Below are positions 36,301-46,033 of a stretch of DNA of 64,000 bases, piece after piece. The DNA comes from Cladopsammia gracilis (lineage: Eukaryota > Cnidaria > Anthozoa > Scleractinia > Dendrophylliidae): positions 1,850,001-1,914,000 of the forward strand of contig JAJGOT010000037.1 of assembly GCA_022457155.1 (NCBI GenBank), in the 5' to 3' direction. Under the pieces are notes generated by a model. That model saw only the letters and a list, made by a program, of their open reading frames with translations. It made no database searches and was not told the origin of the DNA. Numbering within the stretch: position 1 is the stretch's first letter; the number at the start of each line of letters is the position of its first letter. Made by a program: the position numbers and the translations under genes.

Positions 36301-37476
36301 GGCGAAAACACCCGGCGATTCTCGTAGCAACGGTCTCCGTAAAAGCAGCGTCGACAGTCCGGGCAAGGACGTTGCGTCGGTCGTGGGGGTTTGCTATTGC
36401 CCGGGAGGAGTGCCAGGTAATCGCGGCAGTCTTTCTGTTTACAGGCCAGGCAACGTCGTTTCACGCAGCGATGATGCGAAAAATCCTCGTGGTCGTACCC
36501 CTTGCCGCACAAGTGGCAATAGTAGCTGCGTCCGAGAATGGCGGGGATGGATTTCAACCCGTAATAATGATCCTCGTGTTTGAAGAGAAACAGGTAACGT
36601 TGCTCGGCGCGTTTCTCGCCTTGTTCAAAGATCACTTGGTACCCCATAATGGCGCTGAGGACTTTGATGTGATAGTCCGGCAACACGATTTGGAATTGAT
36701 GGAGGGCCCCAACCCGCAAGGCCCTTCGGGAACGCGAGCCAACGCGTGCAAGGCTTTGGCCAATCGGGTTTGACCTTTTCCTCCTCTTTTCAAGGTTGTG
36801 AAACCAATCTCTGGCGTCCGTCGACGCGGGGGATCTTCGTCGACCCACGCTTGCATGGTGACGAGGGCCCGAGCGCAGCACAACTCGTCCCGATTGTGGA
36901 TTTTGATGACACATTGTTCCTTTTGGAGAAAGGTCAGGAGAGGCACGTTGCCCGGGACGGCTTCCTTTCGACGACCGCTGCCCCGTCCGGGATCCTTCAC
37001 GGTAGTGATTTGCACTTTCAAACGATCGTCCGCTTTGAATTGTTCCTTCGAGTTTAATTTCTCCGCCATTTTTTGCAAGAGGAGGGTGACCCGTTGACTC
37101 TGTTCGCGCCATTCCCGCACCGGCACGTGAAACGACTGAAATGCGTGCAGAAAGCTGGGATGTTGCATGGTAAACACACACGTGACACGTGATCGTCGTC
37201 GTCTAAACGTTCCTTCTCCAATTCACGATCGATGGCCCGACGCAACGCCTGTTCGAGTTCGTGGCCCACGTCGAATTGTGGGGGATGTAAGACATCCGTG
37301 CGAGCGTGGAGGGTGGCATCGAACAAGCGATGTCGTACCCCAAACTTTTGCACGCGTCGATCCGTGCCCAGGGTGAGTCGAAACTCGTAGAGGTGGCCCC
37401 GGTTGCTCTCTTCCGCGTCTTCCATGGCCTCCAACAAGACGTCGTCGTCCAATTCTTCCTCCTCGCGGTCGGCCAT
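33319..37476 (-). pseudogene. polB: Polinton protein-primed DNA polymerase B
   Basis: About 1,380 codons in several frames. Start MADREEEELDDD at 37476; a cysteine-rich zinc region at about 36,120-36,560 (CHLCGKGYDHEDFSHHRC and following); exonuclease motifs ExoI YADYE (35,910-35,936), ExoII HNFKGYD (35,711-35,737), ExoIII YCRSD (35,341-35,360); polymerase motif A DVTSLYP (about 34,650-34,670), motif B KLALNSFWGKFG (34,054-34,095), motif C YFDTDS (33,781-33,803). Breaks: frameshifts near 37,190, 36,720 and 35,160, a stop near 35,117, a TAG at 34621-34623 shortly after motif A, and frameshifts near 34,330 and 33,740. All catalytic motifs survive, so decay is recent. Normally replicates the element with a protein primer. 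Confidence 0.95.
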
Positions 37477-37486
37477 TTTGAAGGGT

Positions 37487-37714
37487 TTAACACTCGACGA
37501 AGAGGACTAGGAAAAACAACTTGTCCCGATCGGCGAGGTTGAAAAGCGTTCTACAGCACCGACACAAATGGAGTTGCCGCGAGTTGAACCGTCGGCGTTT
37601 GGCTTCCTTGACGTTACGCACGAATATGGTGATGGTTTCTCCTCGATAGGTCTGCAATAGGGTCAACGGATCTCTTCCCTCGATGCGAGAGACGCGACAG
37701 TGAAAGCACTGCAT
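37487..37714 (-). CDS. Small cysteine-containing protein upstream of polB
   Basis: 75 codons, intact, same orientation as polB and ending 11 bp before it. N-terminal CFHC and a later CRCC could bind one zinc; the C-terminus is hydrophobic (LFFLVLFVEC). A TATA-like TATAATA on the minus strand (37751-37757) lies about 40 bp upstream of the ATG, so this may be the first cistron of a polB transcript. Function unknown. Confidence 0.6.
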   Translation of the reverse strand: MQCFHCRVSRIEGRDPLTLLQTYRGETITIFVRNVKEAKRRRFNSRQLHLCRCCRTLFNLADRDKLFFLVLFVEC

Positions 37715-37925
37715 GCGAAAAAGGTCGTCGTCGGGTGGTTCCCGCTCTCTTATTATACTCTCGAGGAAAAGGACAATGCATGCTGGGGAACGAACGGGAT
37801 ACCCATGGGGGGGGGTATGGGTCTTGATTTTTCACTCGCGCCAGATCCCGGCCGGGAGGTGCGCGGGGATCTATATAAAGGCCGAGGGCTTGGCTTCAAA
37901 CTCACACCAAAAATCCAAAGTCAAA
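37715..37925. promoter_or_regulatory. Divergent promoter with two TATA boxes
   Basis: Minus-strand TATAATA at 37751-37757 serves the leftward polB side. Plus-strand TATATAAAG at 37872-37880 lies 46 bp before the ATG at 37926. The 115 bp between contain a C/G-rich segment. Confidence 0.6.
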
Positions 37926-38281
37926 ATGAATGCTGTGGATGGGCATGTCAGCATTTTTTCGGTGGACATGGAGGAGAGTGAAAGACGTGAGGAGAAGAGG
38001 GAGACAAAGGAAGAGAAGGAAGATGCAAGTGCATCATATGACTTGAGGAGAAGAAACTAACCGTGAGAGAGTTTACGAAGCGGGATGGCACACTGGCTCG
38101 CCAATTCTACCGCGCGAGGACAAATAAATTGTTCTGCTGCAGTGGCTGGTGCCACAACGCGTGCCTGTTGAAGTGGGTGGAGGAGAACGGGAGGCTGATG
38201 CTTTTATTCAAGTGCCCCCACTGCAGATCACTGGGGTGTGATTACGAGGAAATGGCTACCTTCCGTGACGGTGAACTTTGA
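37926..38281 (+). pseudogene. Acidic/charged N-terminus plus RING-like zinc module (one frameshift)
   Basis: The ATG at 37926 opens a highly charged stretch (EESERREEKRETKEEKED) that ends at a TAA about 38058. The next frame, with no ATG of its own, encodes FCCSGWCHNACLLKWVEENG and KCPHCRSLGCDYEE, i.e. C-C..W-C-H-x2-C-L-x2-W then C-P-x-C, resembling the second half of a RING or RING-CH finger. A single-base indel between about 37,980 and 38,063 would connect them, or the upper cysteines are missing. Possibly a ubiquitin-ligase-type accessory protein; this is inference. Confidence 0.5.
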
Positions 38282-38286
38282 AAAAG

Positions 38287-38506
38287 AACATTTTATTTCA
38301 AGAAAACAAAAGGAGAACTGTGAAAAACGAACATTTTATTTTCAAGAAACATTTATTTTACAAAGAACAATTTAAATCGTGTGAATCAAAATACAATAAA
38401 ACAGTTGTGGTTCAAAGTCTCATTTGCAGTGTTCTCATTGTCTCATGGGGTGGGCGACAAAAAAAATAATACTAATAAATAATAATCAAAGTCCTGGTTC
38501 AAAGTG
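38287..38506. terminator. AT-rich convergent 3' region
   Basis: Lies between the rightward RING-like gene and the leftward SLOG gene. Contains ACATTTTATTT twice (38,288-38,300, 38,331-38,343) and AATAAA-like signals on both strands (for example CAATAAAACA near 38,393). It most likely holds the polyadenylation sites of both genes. Confidence 0.5.
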
Positions 38507-39106
38507 TCAATGCAGTGATTGTAGACAGCCCACGGTGCGCTCGAATAATCCGGCGAGGGCCTCTTTCCATCGGGGGTAATTGTCCACATAGCGGGAACCC
38601 ACAATGGCACTCTGGGTGTGTAAGAGGGGGAAATTGCCGTTCCCCATCGCGTGAAACGTGGCGGTGCCATAGTTGTACTTGTACCATCGCGTCGTCTCCA
38701 GGTCGTAGGCAAAGATCTGACGATGCAATTGCCTGGCATATTCCACGGTCCACCCCGTCCCTCCTTTCATCTGTTTATGGTAGTAGGTGAAGAACCCAAA
38801 CGCGTACACGGTGCCGGCCCGTGCCGCAATGAGAAAGTTGCGTTTCAAGTATTCGGCCGTGATGGCGTTGTAAACCCCTTTTTCCAATCGATTCTGGGCT
38901 GTGATAAAGTAACTGTCGGCTCGGTTCAATTCTTCTTCTGTCAAGGGCGTGATGGTTTGACGGCGAGGGTGATGGGGTCCAATCACCACGTCCAATTGAG
39001 TCCCGAAATGGAGGGCTTGACGTTCCGCCTCCGCATCCACGCCCGGTGCTCCACCTGTGATGATGGTGTACTCGTTCAAAACGGGAATGTCCATGGCCAT
39101 CGACAT
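38507..39106 (-). CDS. SLOG-like Rossmann-fold protein (intact)
   Basis: 200 codons, uninterrupted. N-terminal strand and nucleotide-binding loop YTIITGGAPGVDAEAERQAL, then DVVIGPHHPRR, a middle LTEEELNRADSY, and a second glycine motif MKGGTGWTVEYARQLH followed by IFAYDLE. GGAxGVD...A plus GGTG...E/A is the pattern of the SLOG superfamily (YspA/DprA/LOG group), Rossmann domains that bind nucleotide-derived ligands. It sits between the RING-like gene and the exonuclease-like gene on the early-gene side. It is open while polB, integrase and ATPase are broken. SLOG in a Polinton is not something I recall as standard cargo. Remote homology is by motif only. Confidence 0.6.
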   Translation of the reverse strand: MSMAMDIPVLNEYTIITGGAPGVDAEAERQALHFGTQLDVVIGPHHPRRQTITPLTEEELNRADSYFITAQNRLEKGVYNAITAEYLKRNFLIAARAGTVYAFGFFTYYHKQMKGGTGWTVEYARQLHRQIFAYDLETTRWYKYNYGTATFHAMGNGNFPLLHTQSAIVGSRYVDNYPRWKEALAGLFERTVGCLQSLH

Positions 39107-39108
39107 GA

Positions 39109-39761
39109 GGAGCGCTCGTGAAAGAAATCAACGCAAAAATGAGTCCGAGCCGGGGCAAGCGGGGTCTTTTTATTAAGACCGTCGTCGACTTTGTCCACAC
39201 GGGAGGATTGGCGGACCAATGGTATCTGTACGTGGACTGACACGTCATTCCGCATTGTTGTCGCATCCAATCCACGAAATGATGGCATTCTAGTTGCGGG
39301 CAATGATGACGTATGGGGTCGGCGTGAAAACCGCAAACTTCCACGCGATCCAAGCGTTTCATTTTACGAAACGGGGGACACCCGTAAGTTTCGAGATCGA
39401 GGTGGGGGATGCCGAGTCGATCCAAGAGATCTTGTTCCACGTGCCCCCCTTTGAAGGCCACCGTATCTCGCTCGTCGGTGCGGAATCGTTCGTACAGAGC
39501 TCGGATTTGCACGTCCAATAGCCGGTGGGGGTAGGCCGCGGCGGCGGGGGTTGGTTGAAAGTGGAGTCCGTGAATGTTGTGCATGACCCAACGGGCGGTG
39601 ATCTTTTCCTTGTCCGATAACTGAGCGTACTCGATGGGGAGATAGTAATGGACGACGCCCTAATGTTGTCGCGTCCAATCGCATTTCCCCATTTCGCGGC
39701 ACAGAAAACATCCCTGGATTTGGAACCCTTCCAGGTCGATGCAAACGCATACCTTTTCCAT
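39109..39761 (-). pseudogene. DEDD exonuclease / Maelstrom-like protein
   Basis: Starts at ATG 39761: MEKVCVCIDLEGFQIQGC, where the D-x-E-G motif recalls RNase H-fold DEDD nucleases. Further motifs: MHNIHGLHF, GGHVEQDLLD, LETYGCPPF, and a Cys/His cluster FHADPIRHHCPQLECHHF with a following F-x2-W, resembling the zinc-stabilised Maelstrom domain. A TAG near 39660 breaks the frame, and the C-terminus runs on out of register, so the true end is uncertain. A minus-strand TATAAAA at 39811-39817 is 50 bp before the ATG. It could process nucleic acid or act against host silencing; both are inference. Confidence 0.45.
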
Positions 39762-40007
39762 GTTGCTTGTTTTGTCTGTTTGAATACGTGCGAGGGAAGG
39801 GAGTGTGGTTTTTTATAGAGACTGGCAGGTGGGGTGGTGGTTTTGTTTTTAGCCAATCGAAGGAGGCCACGTCACGAGGACGCCGGCCAATCGAATACGA
39901 CCACGTCACGCTACAGGGGGTCGTGGACTTGGCATTTAAGGCGTGACGCATTCTCTCTCACCCTCTTTTCTTCTTCGTTCCGGTAGCAGTGGTCACAAAG
40001 AAAAGTT

Positions 40008-41168
40008 ATGAGTATGAGTCGAGTGGCCACGCAACCGACTCCTGTCGCTGCACCTAAAAAACGTAAAACCAAGAGCGATGCCGAAGGGAGTTGAAAGAAG
40101 AAGAAGAAAGACGAGAGATTGAGCCCTGAGGACATGGCGGTCTTGAATGCCCCCGTGGACGTCTTGCCACCTCATCCCCTCGAACCTCTCTTGTTGACCG
40201 AGGAAGAAGAGAACGAAGCGGATGCGTTTCTGGCGAGCCTTTGCAAAGACCCCACCAACCCGGCTCTTTCCACCCGGGTGGACGCAGCCACGCAGACGGA
40301 CCCTCCACCTCAGTCCCCCGTCTTCGTCATCGACTTGTCGTGCCCCATTCACGAGTGGGAACACTCGGCCCGGGCAGTTGCGGGGAGTTTTCTTACGAAC
40401 GTTGCGGTCACGAGGGATGTCTGGTGTTCATTCCCACGCGTCACTTGGACACGATGTTGAAAGAATTGAAAGACCATCTTCATCCCGCCCTGAAAGCCCA
40501 GTGGTCTTCCTTGCGTTGCGACTGCGGGTTGAGACCGAGGATGAAACTGAGTTTGTCCCCCAACAATTACCAAAAGGTGTTCCTGACCTGCGGCGTCAAC
40601 CAGAAAGGCGTAGAACAGTTTGGCAAAGAACGCTGTGGTATTTCCAGTAGATCCATTGGAATCCTCGTCTCAGGAAAGAGGAGTACGACCCCGTGCCGTG
40701 GACCCCTTGGGAACCGCCCCTGGTCGACAAAGAAAGCAAGCCAGAAAGAGAGCAAGAAAGAGAGCCAGAGGCCCCCGGGTGGAACAAGTTTTGGCGAGGA
40801 GGGTTCGTGGTGGCGGGAACGAAGAACACCATCGCCTTTCCCGAAGAATTCAGAAATTTGAGTTCTCGCCCTTACCTGAAGGAGGCGTACGAGATGATGA
40901 AACAGTTCCCCCCAAAAATGAAAAAGATCATTTACGTGCAGGCCTTGTGGCGGTAGCTGAAAGAAGAAGACCCTTCGTTGGAGATGTTGAGGGATGTGCA
41001 GTGGTTGAAAGACAAGTACGTGCCCGACGAGTCGACCCCACCTTTGACTATTGGATGCGTCGAGCTGCCGAGAACTTGGCCAGAGCCGCGGAAGAGCCAC
41101 CCCGTGGCAAGTACAAATACGTGTCAGACGGGATTGGATCATTTTGTACATTGTTTTTCTTCATGTAA
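40008..41168 (+). pseudogene. GRF-type zinc-finger-like protein (multiple frame breaks)
   Basis: Opens with a basic KKRKTK segment, a TGA after about 25 codons, then KKKKKDERLSPEDMAVL and an acidic LLLTEEEENEADAF. After a frameshift near 40,390: CGEFSYERCGHEGCLVF and CDCGLRPRMKLSLSPNN leading to QKVFLTC and, in the next frame after another indel near 40,640, the YFQ..HW motif typical of GRF zinc fingers (C-x-C...C...C-x-F-x-W). A TAG replaces one residue there, another TAG lies near 40,955, and a further shift near 41,045. Possibly a DNA- or RNA-binding early protein. The family is consistent but not certain. Confidence 0.5.
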
Positions 41169-41250
41169 AAAATGTTGTTTTGGTTGATTAAAAAAACACG
41201 TTGTTGTCACGATCATTCACGGTGTGGTTGTTGTTGTTGTTGTTTGTTAA

Positions 41251-41258
41251 CGATAAAA
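41251..41258 (+). promoter_or_regulatory. TATA-like box upstream of integrase
   Basis: CGATAAAAG, 54 bp before the ATG at 41312, in the same position as TATAAAA boxes of other genes in the element. A (GTT)n run precedes it. Confidence 0.5.
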
Positions 41259-41311
41259 GTCCCCTCCCCTCCTCCTGTTTTACGAGTGCGTGAAGCCCAT
41301 CGGCGAACGAC

Positions 41312-42386
41312 ATGGCTCCGCGTGCCAAATTCCAAAAAAAAGCGAGCCTCGGTCAGTTGGGGAGAGGTTTACGAATCCCCCGAGAAAAAAGGCAGTTTGG
41401 GGGGCGTGCAACGATTTGCCCAACAGACGGGATTGCCTCTGGCGCGGGCCAAACGCGTCTTGGAAGGGCTCTTGAGTTATACCCTGCACAAACCGCGTCG
41501 GAAACGGTTTCCCACCACCCCCGTGATCGTGTTTGCGCGCGACGAACAATAAGTGGCCGATTTGGTGGACGTGTCGGCCTTGAAGAAATGGAATAAGGGG
41601 TACCGCTACATTTTGACCGTCATCGAGGTCTTGTCCAAGTACGCGTGGGCGGTGCCCTTGAAGAACAAGACCGGCAAAGCCGTGACGGAAGCCTTTGCCT
41701 CGATTCTGCGAGGCAGCAAAGGACGACAACCCTTGCGGTTGCAAACGGACGACGGGACATAATTTTACAACCGGACCTTCCAAACGTTTCTGAAAGAGCG
41801 AGGGATTGCGCTCTTTTCCACGCGCGGGGATAGCAAAGCCGCCGTGGTGGAACGATGGAATCGCACTTTGAAGGAACGCATGTACCGCATGTTCACCGCC
41901 CTGAATACGCTCCGGTACGAGGATCGGTTGTCGCTGTTGGTCCGAGGGTACAACGCCACCCTGAATCGAAGTATTGGCCTGCCCCCGAACCAAGTGACCC
42001 GCGCCACCGTGTGGGATCGCTTGTGCGAGAAACGGCTTCGACGGCGGAAACGCCCGACATTGAAGGTGGGGGATCGCGTCCGACTCAACAAGAAACATCG
42101 TCCTTTTCAAAAGGGGTATTTGCCCGGATGGACGGAAGAAGTGTTCATCGTGCAACGCGCCGGAGGAGGCCCCGTGCCCACCTACAAGATCCAAGAGTTG
42201 GACGGGACGCCCGTGGAAGGGACTTTTTACAAAGAAGACGTGCAAAAAGTCGAGGTGCCGGACGATGCCGTGTTTCGGGTGGAAAAAGTGCTTCGACGAC
42301 GAGGACGGAACGGGTTGGTGCGTTGGAAGGGGTGGCCCAGCAAATACGATAGTTGGATCCCCAAACGCCATATGACTTCGCTATAA
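41312..42386 (+). pseudogene. int: Polinton RVE integrase with C-terminal chromodomain
   Basis: ATG at 41312 (MAPRAKFQKK) lies in a different frame from the rest; an indel in the A8 run at about 41331-41338 would explain this. The main frame has GSLGGVQRF, TLHKPRRKRFP, catalytic Asp in ADLVDV, second Asp in LQTDDGT, and Glu in VVERWNRTLKERM, then a basic domain and a chromodomain (FRVEKVL...VRWKGWPSKYDSWIP). In-frame stops occur at 41550-41552, just before ADLVDV, and at 41760-41762, just after the second Asp. The DDE triad is preserved, so the copy is recently inactivated. It would insert the element and create the 6-bp duplication. Confidence 0.95.
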
Positions 42387-42433
42387 AGAGGGGGATCGCA
42401 CACCCAGCTGGCCACGAAGTCGTCGTCGACGTC

Positions 42434-43460
42434 ATGAATCGCGTGGTGCTCCTGAGCGATGTCTCCCCGGAATTTCCCAATAACACCCCGGATGCGTTCA
42501 AGGTACCATTGGCGGAACCGCTGGCGTTGGACCCTAGGGGATTGGGAAGTGGGGTTGCTGTCCCTCTCCACCCCCGATAGCGGACGGACGTTGACGCACG
42601 TCGCGGGGCTCGAGAGGACTCTCTTGTTTGTGCTGTTTTACACCCTGGTGGATACCCTCGATCAACCGACCGTCAAACACTACATGATCAGCGGCACGCA
42701 ATTGCAAGCCGACCAATTCATCAAGGATGGGGTGGACATGATAGCCTCCATGATTCGACTCTTCGAGCGGGAAGCCTTTGCCCAAACGCAAGCGCTGGGA
42801 CTTCGTTTGGAGAAGGCCCGTCGACCCACCTTTCGTTGGGAAGGCTCGTCCTTGGTCGTGGAACACAAACTGTTGGAGAACATCAAACCCGTTCCCACCA
42901 ACCCCGTACCCGGCATTCGATTGATGGTGAATAAAACGTTGGCGGTGGGCATGGGGTGGTTGAACGCCGAGGGGACGGCACTGGGGCAAAATCTTCACTA
43001 CACCCTCCCGTTTCAAGAATCCGACCAGACCTTTTATTTTATCAAGGACACGGAACTGGGTGCCAAAGAGTCCGACGAGGAAACGGAGAAGAGAAAGCTC
43101 TGGAAGACGGACGAGGGGTACCTGTATCTCAAGCTGACCGTGAATTGGCACTTTGTGAATTTCAACGATGACTTTGGCGAGTACGTGGGGAGTATGGGAC
43201 GACGCTTCTTCGTGTACACGGATCTGGTGGAAAGCAATCGGATGGGCGGTCAACTCCACCTCTTGATTCGAGAAGCGCATTTTCCCAAAAGCGGAGAGGG
43301 GGTGCAGTTTTTTGAACCCTTGCACATCCAATGGGTCCCCTTACGACGCCCCTGGATCGATATCGTCGAAGTGCAACTGGCCGACCCGACCGGGGCCTTG
43401 GCGAAGATGAAAAAAGGTCAAACGGTCGCCACCTTCTCGTTCCGCAAGGTGACGGTATAA
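42434..43460 (+). pseudogene. Polinton minor capsid (penton-like) protein, one frameshift
   Basis: ATG 42434 begins MNRVVLLSDVSPEFPNNTPD; after a frameshift near 42,530-42,545 the frame gives GDWEVGLLSLSTP, matching the penton opening in which N-T...F...L is followed by WEVGL. The rest (RLMVNKTLAVGMGW, RRFFVYTDLVESNRMGG, FFEPLHIQWVPL) fits the Polinton minor capsid single-jelly-roll family of about 340 residues. It would occupy the fivefold vertices of the predicted virion. Immediate neighbours are integrase and the major capsid gene. Confidence 0.8.
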
Positions 43461-43464
43461 AAAG
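43456..43464 (+). promoter_or_regulatory. TATA box overlapping the penton stop
   Basis: TATAAAAAG begins inside the penton stop codon region and lies 50 bp before the ATG at 43506. Confidence 0.6.
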
Positions 43465-43505
43465 CCAGCTCTCCCTCCCTCCCTCGTCGATCCTCAAGTG
43501 TCGTC

Positions 43506-43877
43506 ATGTTGGGAGGCAGTTTAACGCGTTATCATCCCCCCTCGACGAGAACGGGGACGGGGCAAGGCGGAGGTGTCTTCATGCAAGATTTGATCAAATT
43601 GGCCACCCCGTTGCTCGCGTCGTCGTTGCGCGAAGGAAAAGCGTCGCTGGACCGAGGTCAATCGTGGAAACAGGAGGGAAAAGCGGTGTTTGGTGCCTTG
43701 GGACGAGGGGTGAAACGAAAAGCCCAGACGAGCAAGCAAGGGATCTATAAAAAAGCGGCCAAAACATGCCCGAGACATTTTCGGCGAGTGAAGACAGAAA
43801 AAGTAAGGAAAAAAACTAGCAGCAGTTGCACTACCATGGTCCACCCCCTGGTCGTGAATCGCGACCCCGGCATCTGA
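43506..43877 (+). CDS. Small basic virion-like protein
   Basis: 123 codons, intact. GGSLTRYHP, a glycine-rich GTGQGGGVFM, LIKLATPLLASSL and several basic clusters (KRKAQTSKQGIYKKAAK). Size, basicity and position between penton and major capsid recall adenovirus core or cement proteins (pX/pVI-like), widely seen in Polintons. The extreme C-terminus (SSSCTTMVHP) looks unlike the rest. Function inferred from context. Confidence 0.6.
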   Translation: MLGGSLTRYHPPSTRTGTGQGGGVFMQDLIKLATPLLASSLREGKASLDRGQSWKQEGKAVFGALGRGVKRKAQTSKQGIYKKAAKTCPRHFRRVKTEKVRKKTSSSCTTMVHPLVVNRDPGI

Positions 43878-43891
43878 CGGGAAGGGGACGG

Positions 43892-43899
43892 TATAAAAG
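43892..43899 (+). promoter_or_regulatory. TATA box of the major capsid gene
   Basis: TATAAAAG about 200 bp before the capsid ATG at 44101; a 72-bp tandem repeat fills the leader between. A nearer ACATAAAAAG (about 44040-44049) lies 52 bp before the ATG, matching the spacing of other genes. Confidence 0.5.
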
Positions 43900-43907
43900 T
43901 CCAGTCC

Positions 43908-44050
43908 AACGCGGGGGTTGGATCTCGTCGGACGTGGCACCTCCCCCGGGGTATTGGTTCACTCGACAACGAATACGTCAACGCGGAGGTTGGATCTCGT
44001 CGGACGTGGCACCTCCACCGGGGTATCGGCTCACCAGATACATAAAAAGA
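43908..44050 (+). repeat. 72-bp tandem duplication in the capsid gene leader
   Basis: Two units share TTGGATCTCGTCGGACGTGG followed by CACCTCCMCCGGGGTAT; starts of the shared text are 72 bp apart. A multiple of three, but no Met-initiated frame is needed here, so it reads as a duplicated promoter or leader block. Confidence 0.8.
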
Positions 44051-44100
44051 TTCCAGGCGCGTCCACGGCAACGCAAACGTCCACGTCCCTGAACGCAACC

Positions 44101-45476
44101 ATGTCGTTGGAATTGTTTACGATTCCCACGGCCGACATTGCTCGGCAGGGGTATCGGATGGTCAAGTACAGTCCGTCCACCACGGGCATCCGACCCATTA
44201 CCTTCACGGTGCAAGCGTTGGACGATTTTTGCGATTTGGATCGAAGTTATTTGGAACTGGAACTGCGTTTGCATTCGGCCTCCACCAACGGCCTGGTGGC
44301 GGACGCGAATGCCACCTCGGACGCCGACGAAACCCGATTCGTTAACGCGGTCAACAACATTGCGCATTCCATCTTCAAACAAATGAATCTGAGATTCAAT
44401 GGAGCCCCCATGAGCGAACAGACGGACACGTACGCGTACAAGGCATTCCTAGAAACCATCTTGAATTTCAATAGAGAGGAAGGAGAGACCTTTCTGCCCG
44501 CACAAGGGTGGATGAATCAATTGGATGTCGTCCCTCGGATCCAAGCCACCGGCGCCCACGACGACATCCCCACCACGGCCGGATGGTTGCACAATTCGGT
44601 GCAAGCCCTAAAAACGGCCTCCGTGCGATTTCGCGGCAACCAGACCGTGACGTTTCTGATCAAGCCGCACCTGGAAGCCTTTCACACGGGACGTCTTCTC
44701 ACCCCGGGCGTAGAAATGGTCTTGGAACTGTTTTGCCATGCCCCCGACTTTTTCACCTTTGGCACCAAGACGAGTAGCACGGGGGTGAAACGGATGGTGA
44801 CGTTGAACCACGAGGATCTGAAAGTGACCCTGCATCTGTGCCGAGTGAGTTTGAATCCCACGGTGTACAGCGCGTTGCAAGCCGATCGAAAAATCAAGAG
44901 ACAGACGGCCAAGTACCCGGTGGTGAGAAGCGAGATCCGGTCCTTTTCGTTCGACGGATCGACCACCAAATTCACGGAAGATAAAGTGTTTGTGGGAAAA
45001 GTGCCCGATCGGATGATCGTGGCGTTGGTGGACAGTCGAGCGTTCAACGGCGATGTGGAATGGTATCCCTTTGCTTTTCAAAAATTTGGGGTGACCCACA
45101 TCAAGCAAGTGGTGGATGGCGAAGAATACCCTACCCCACCCTGGAGTTGAATGGAAACGATAATTTGAAAGATTTGAAAGGCTACCGTCGGTTCCTGGAG
45201 GCGTGTGGACGGTTGCAGCACCACGGTTCCTCCATGGTGAGACCGGAGGATTGGGGGCAAGATGGACAATGCACGTTGTTGGCGTTCAACAATGTACCCT
45301 CGGGCGTGGCGGACGACCCCGAGTACCGAAACCCGAAACAAGCTGGCAATCTGCGCATGGAAATTGATTTCCAGGCTGCTCTGAATACCAATATCACCGA
45401 GTTGGTCTGGGGCGAGTTTGAAAATCTATTTGAAGTGGATGGCAACGGCGCCGTCTTGTATAACCTGCACCGTTAG
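44101..45476 (+). pseudogene. mcp: Polinton major capsid protein (double jelly roll), one frameshift
   Basis: Start MSLELFTIPTADIARQGYRM at 44101, preferred over an upstream in-frame Met because family members begin this way. Domains: first jelly roll with FVNAVNNIAHSIFKQMNLRF, LNFNREEGETFLPAQGW, second with GYRRFLEACG, SMVRPEDWGQ, WGEFENLFEVDGNGAVLY at the end. About 458 residues, related to the C. elegans F54H12.2-type proteins that are Polinton capsid proteins. One single-base indel in a C-rich run at 45,125-45,137 shifts the last 110 codons; otherwise open. Confidence 0.95.
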
Positions 45477-45508
45477 CTGAAGAAAACAAGAAAGGAAGAA
45501 GAAGAAGC

Positions 45509-45848
45509 ATGGGATTTGTAGCGCTGAGCGATACCATGTTACGCTACCTGGCCAGGGACGACGACGCCTTGAAACGCGTGTTTTGGGACGTGGTCCCGTC
45601 CGACGGATTGCCGCAACCTCCCACCGTGACGACCCGGGCAGGCTACATCGTGAACACGGACCCGACGGGGGAACCGGGTAAACATTGGCTGGCCGTGTGG
45701 ACCGAACCGGGACGAGGTTGCGAAGTCGCCGCACGACCTGGTGTCCAACGACGCCAAAGTGGCGCAACGAGTCAAAGCCTTGATCCAGGAAGAACTGAGC
45801 GAAGTGGACAATGCCGTCCCCAATCGTCAATGCAGCGTGAGCTTTTAA
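45509..45848 (+). pseudogene. Adenovirus-type maturation protease, truncated
   Basis: Begins GFVALSDTMLRYLARDD, then VVPSDGLPQPP, YIVNTDPTGEPGKHWLAVW with the catalytic His of the adenain family. The reading ends shortly after a CEV segment. The second half expected for the family, including the catalytic Cys block, is absent: a different frame continues only about 40 codons (NDAKVAQRVKALIQEELSEV) to a TAA at 45846-45848. An internal deletion that removed the protease C-terminus and left a foreign or remnant tail is the simplest reading. Would have cleaved capsid precursors. Confidence 0.8.
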
Positions 45849-45900
45849 GAGAACAAGGAACATTTCCGCGTGTAAAACAGAAATAGACAAAAAAAGAAAA

Positions 45901-45950
45901 TGGTTGTTGTTGTTGTTGTTGTTATTGTTATGGTTGTTGTTGTTGTTAAA
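45901..45950. repeat. (GTT)n microsatellite
   Basis: TGGTTGTTGTTG runs with two interruptions, followed by AAATAAAACA, a probable polyadenylation signal for the capsid/protease transcripts. Confidence 0.85.
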
Positions 45951-46033
45951 AAAAGTAAATAAAACAAGTGGTTGAAAAAAAAGTTTTCCAGTGCAATTTT
46001 TAATTTAAATAATAAAAACAGACCCATTTGACG

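Noticed and set aside
41280..42371. 363-codon minus-strand open frame
   Set aside because: It is the antisense shadow of the integrase; the sense frame has the DDE motifs and chromodomain.
42534..43331. 265-codon minus-strand open frame
   Set aside because: Antisense shadow of the penton gene.
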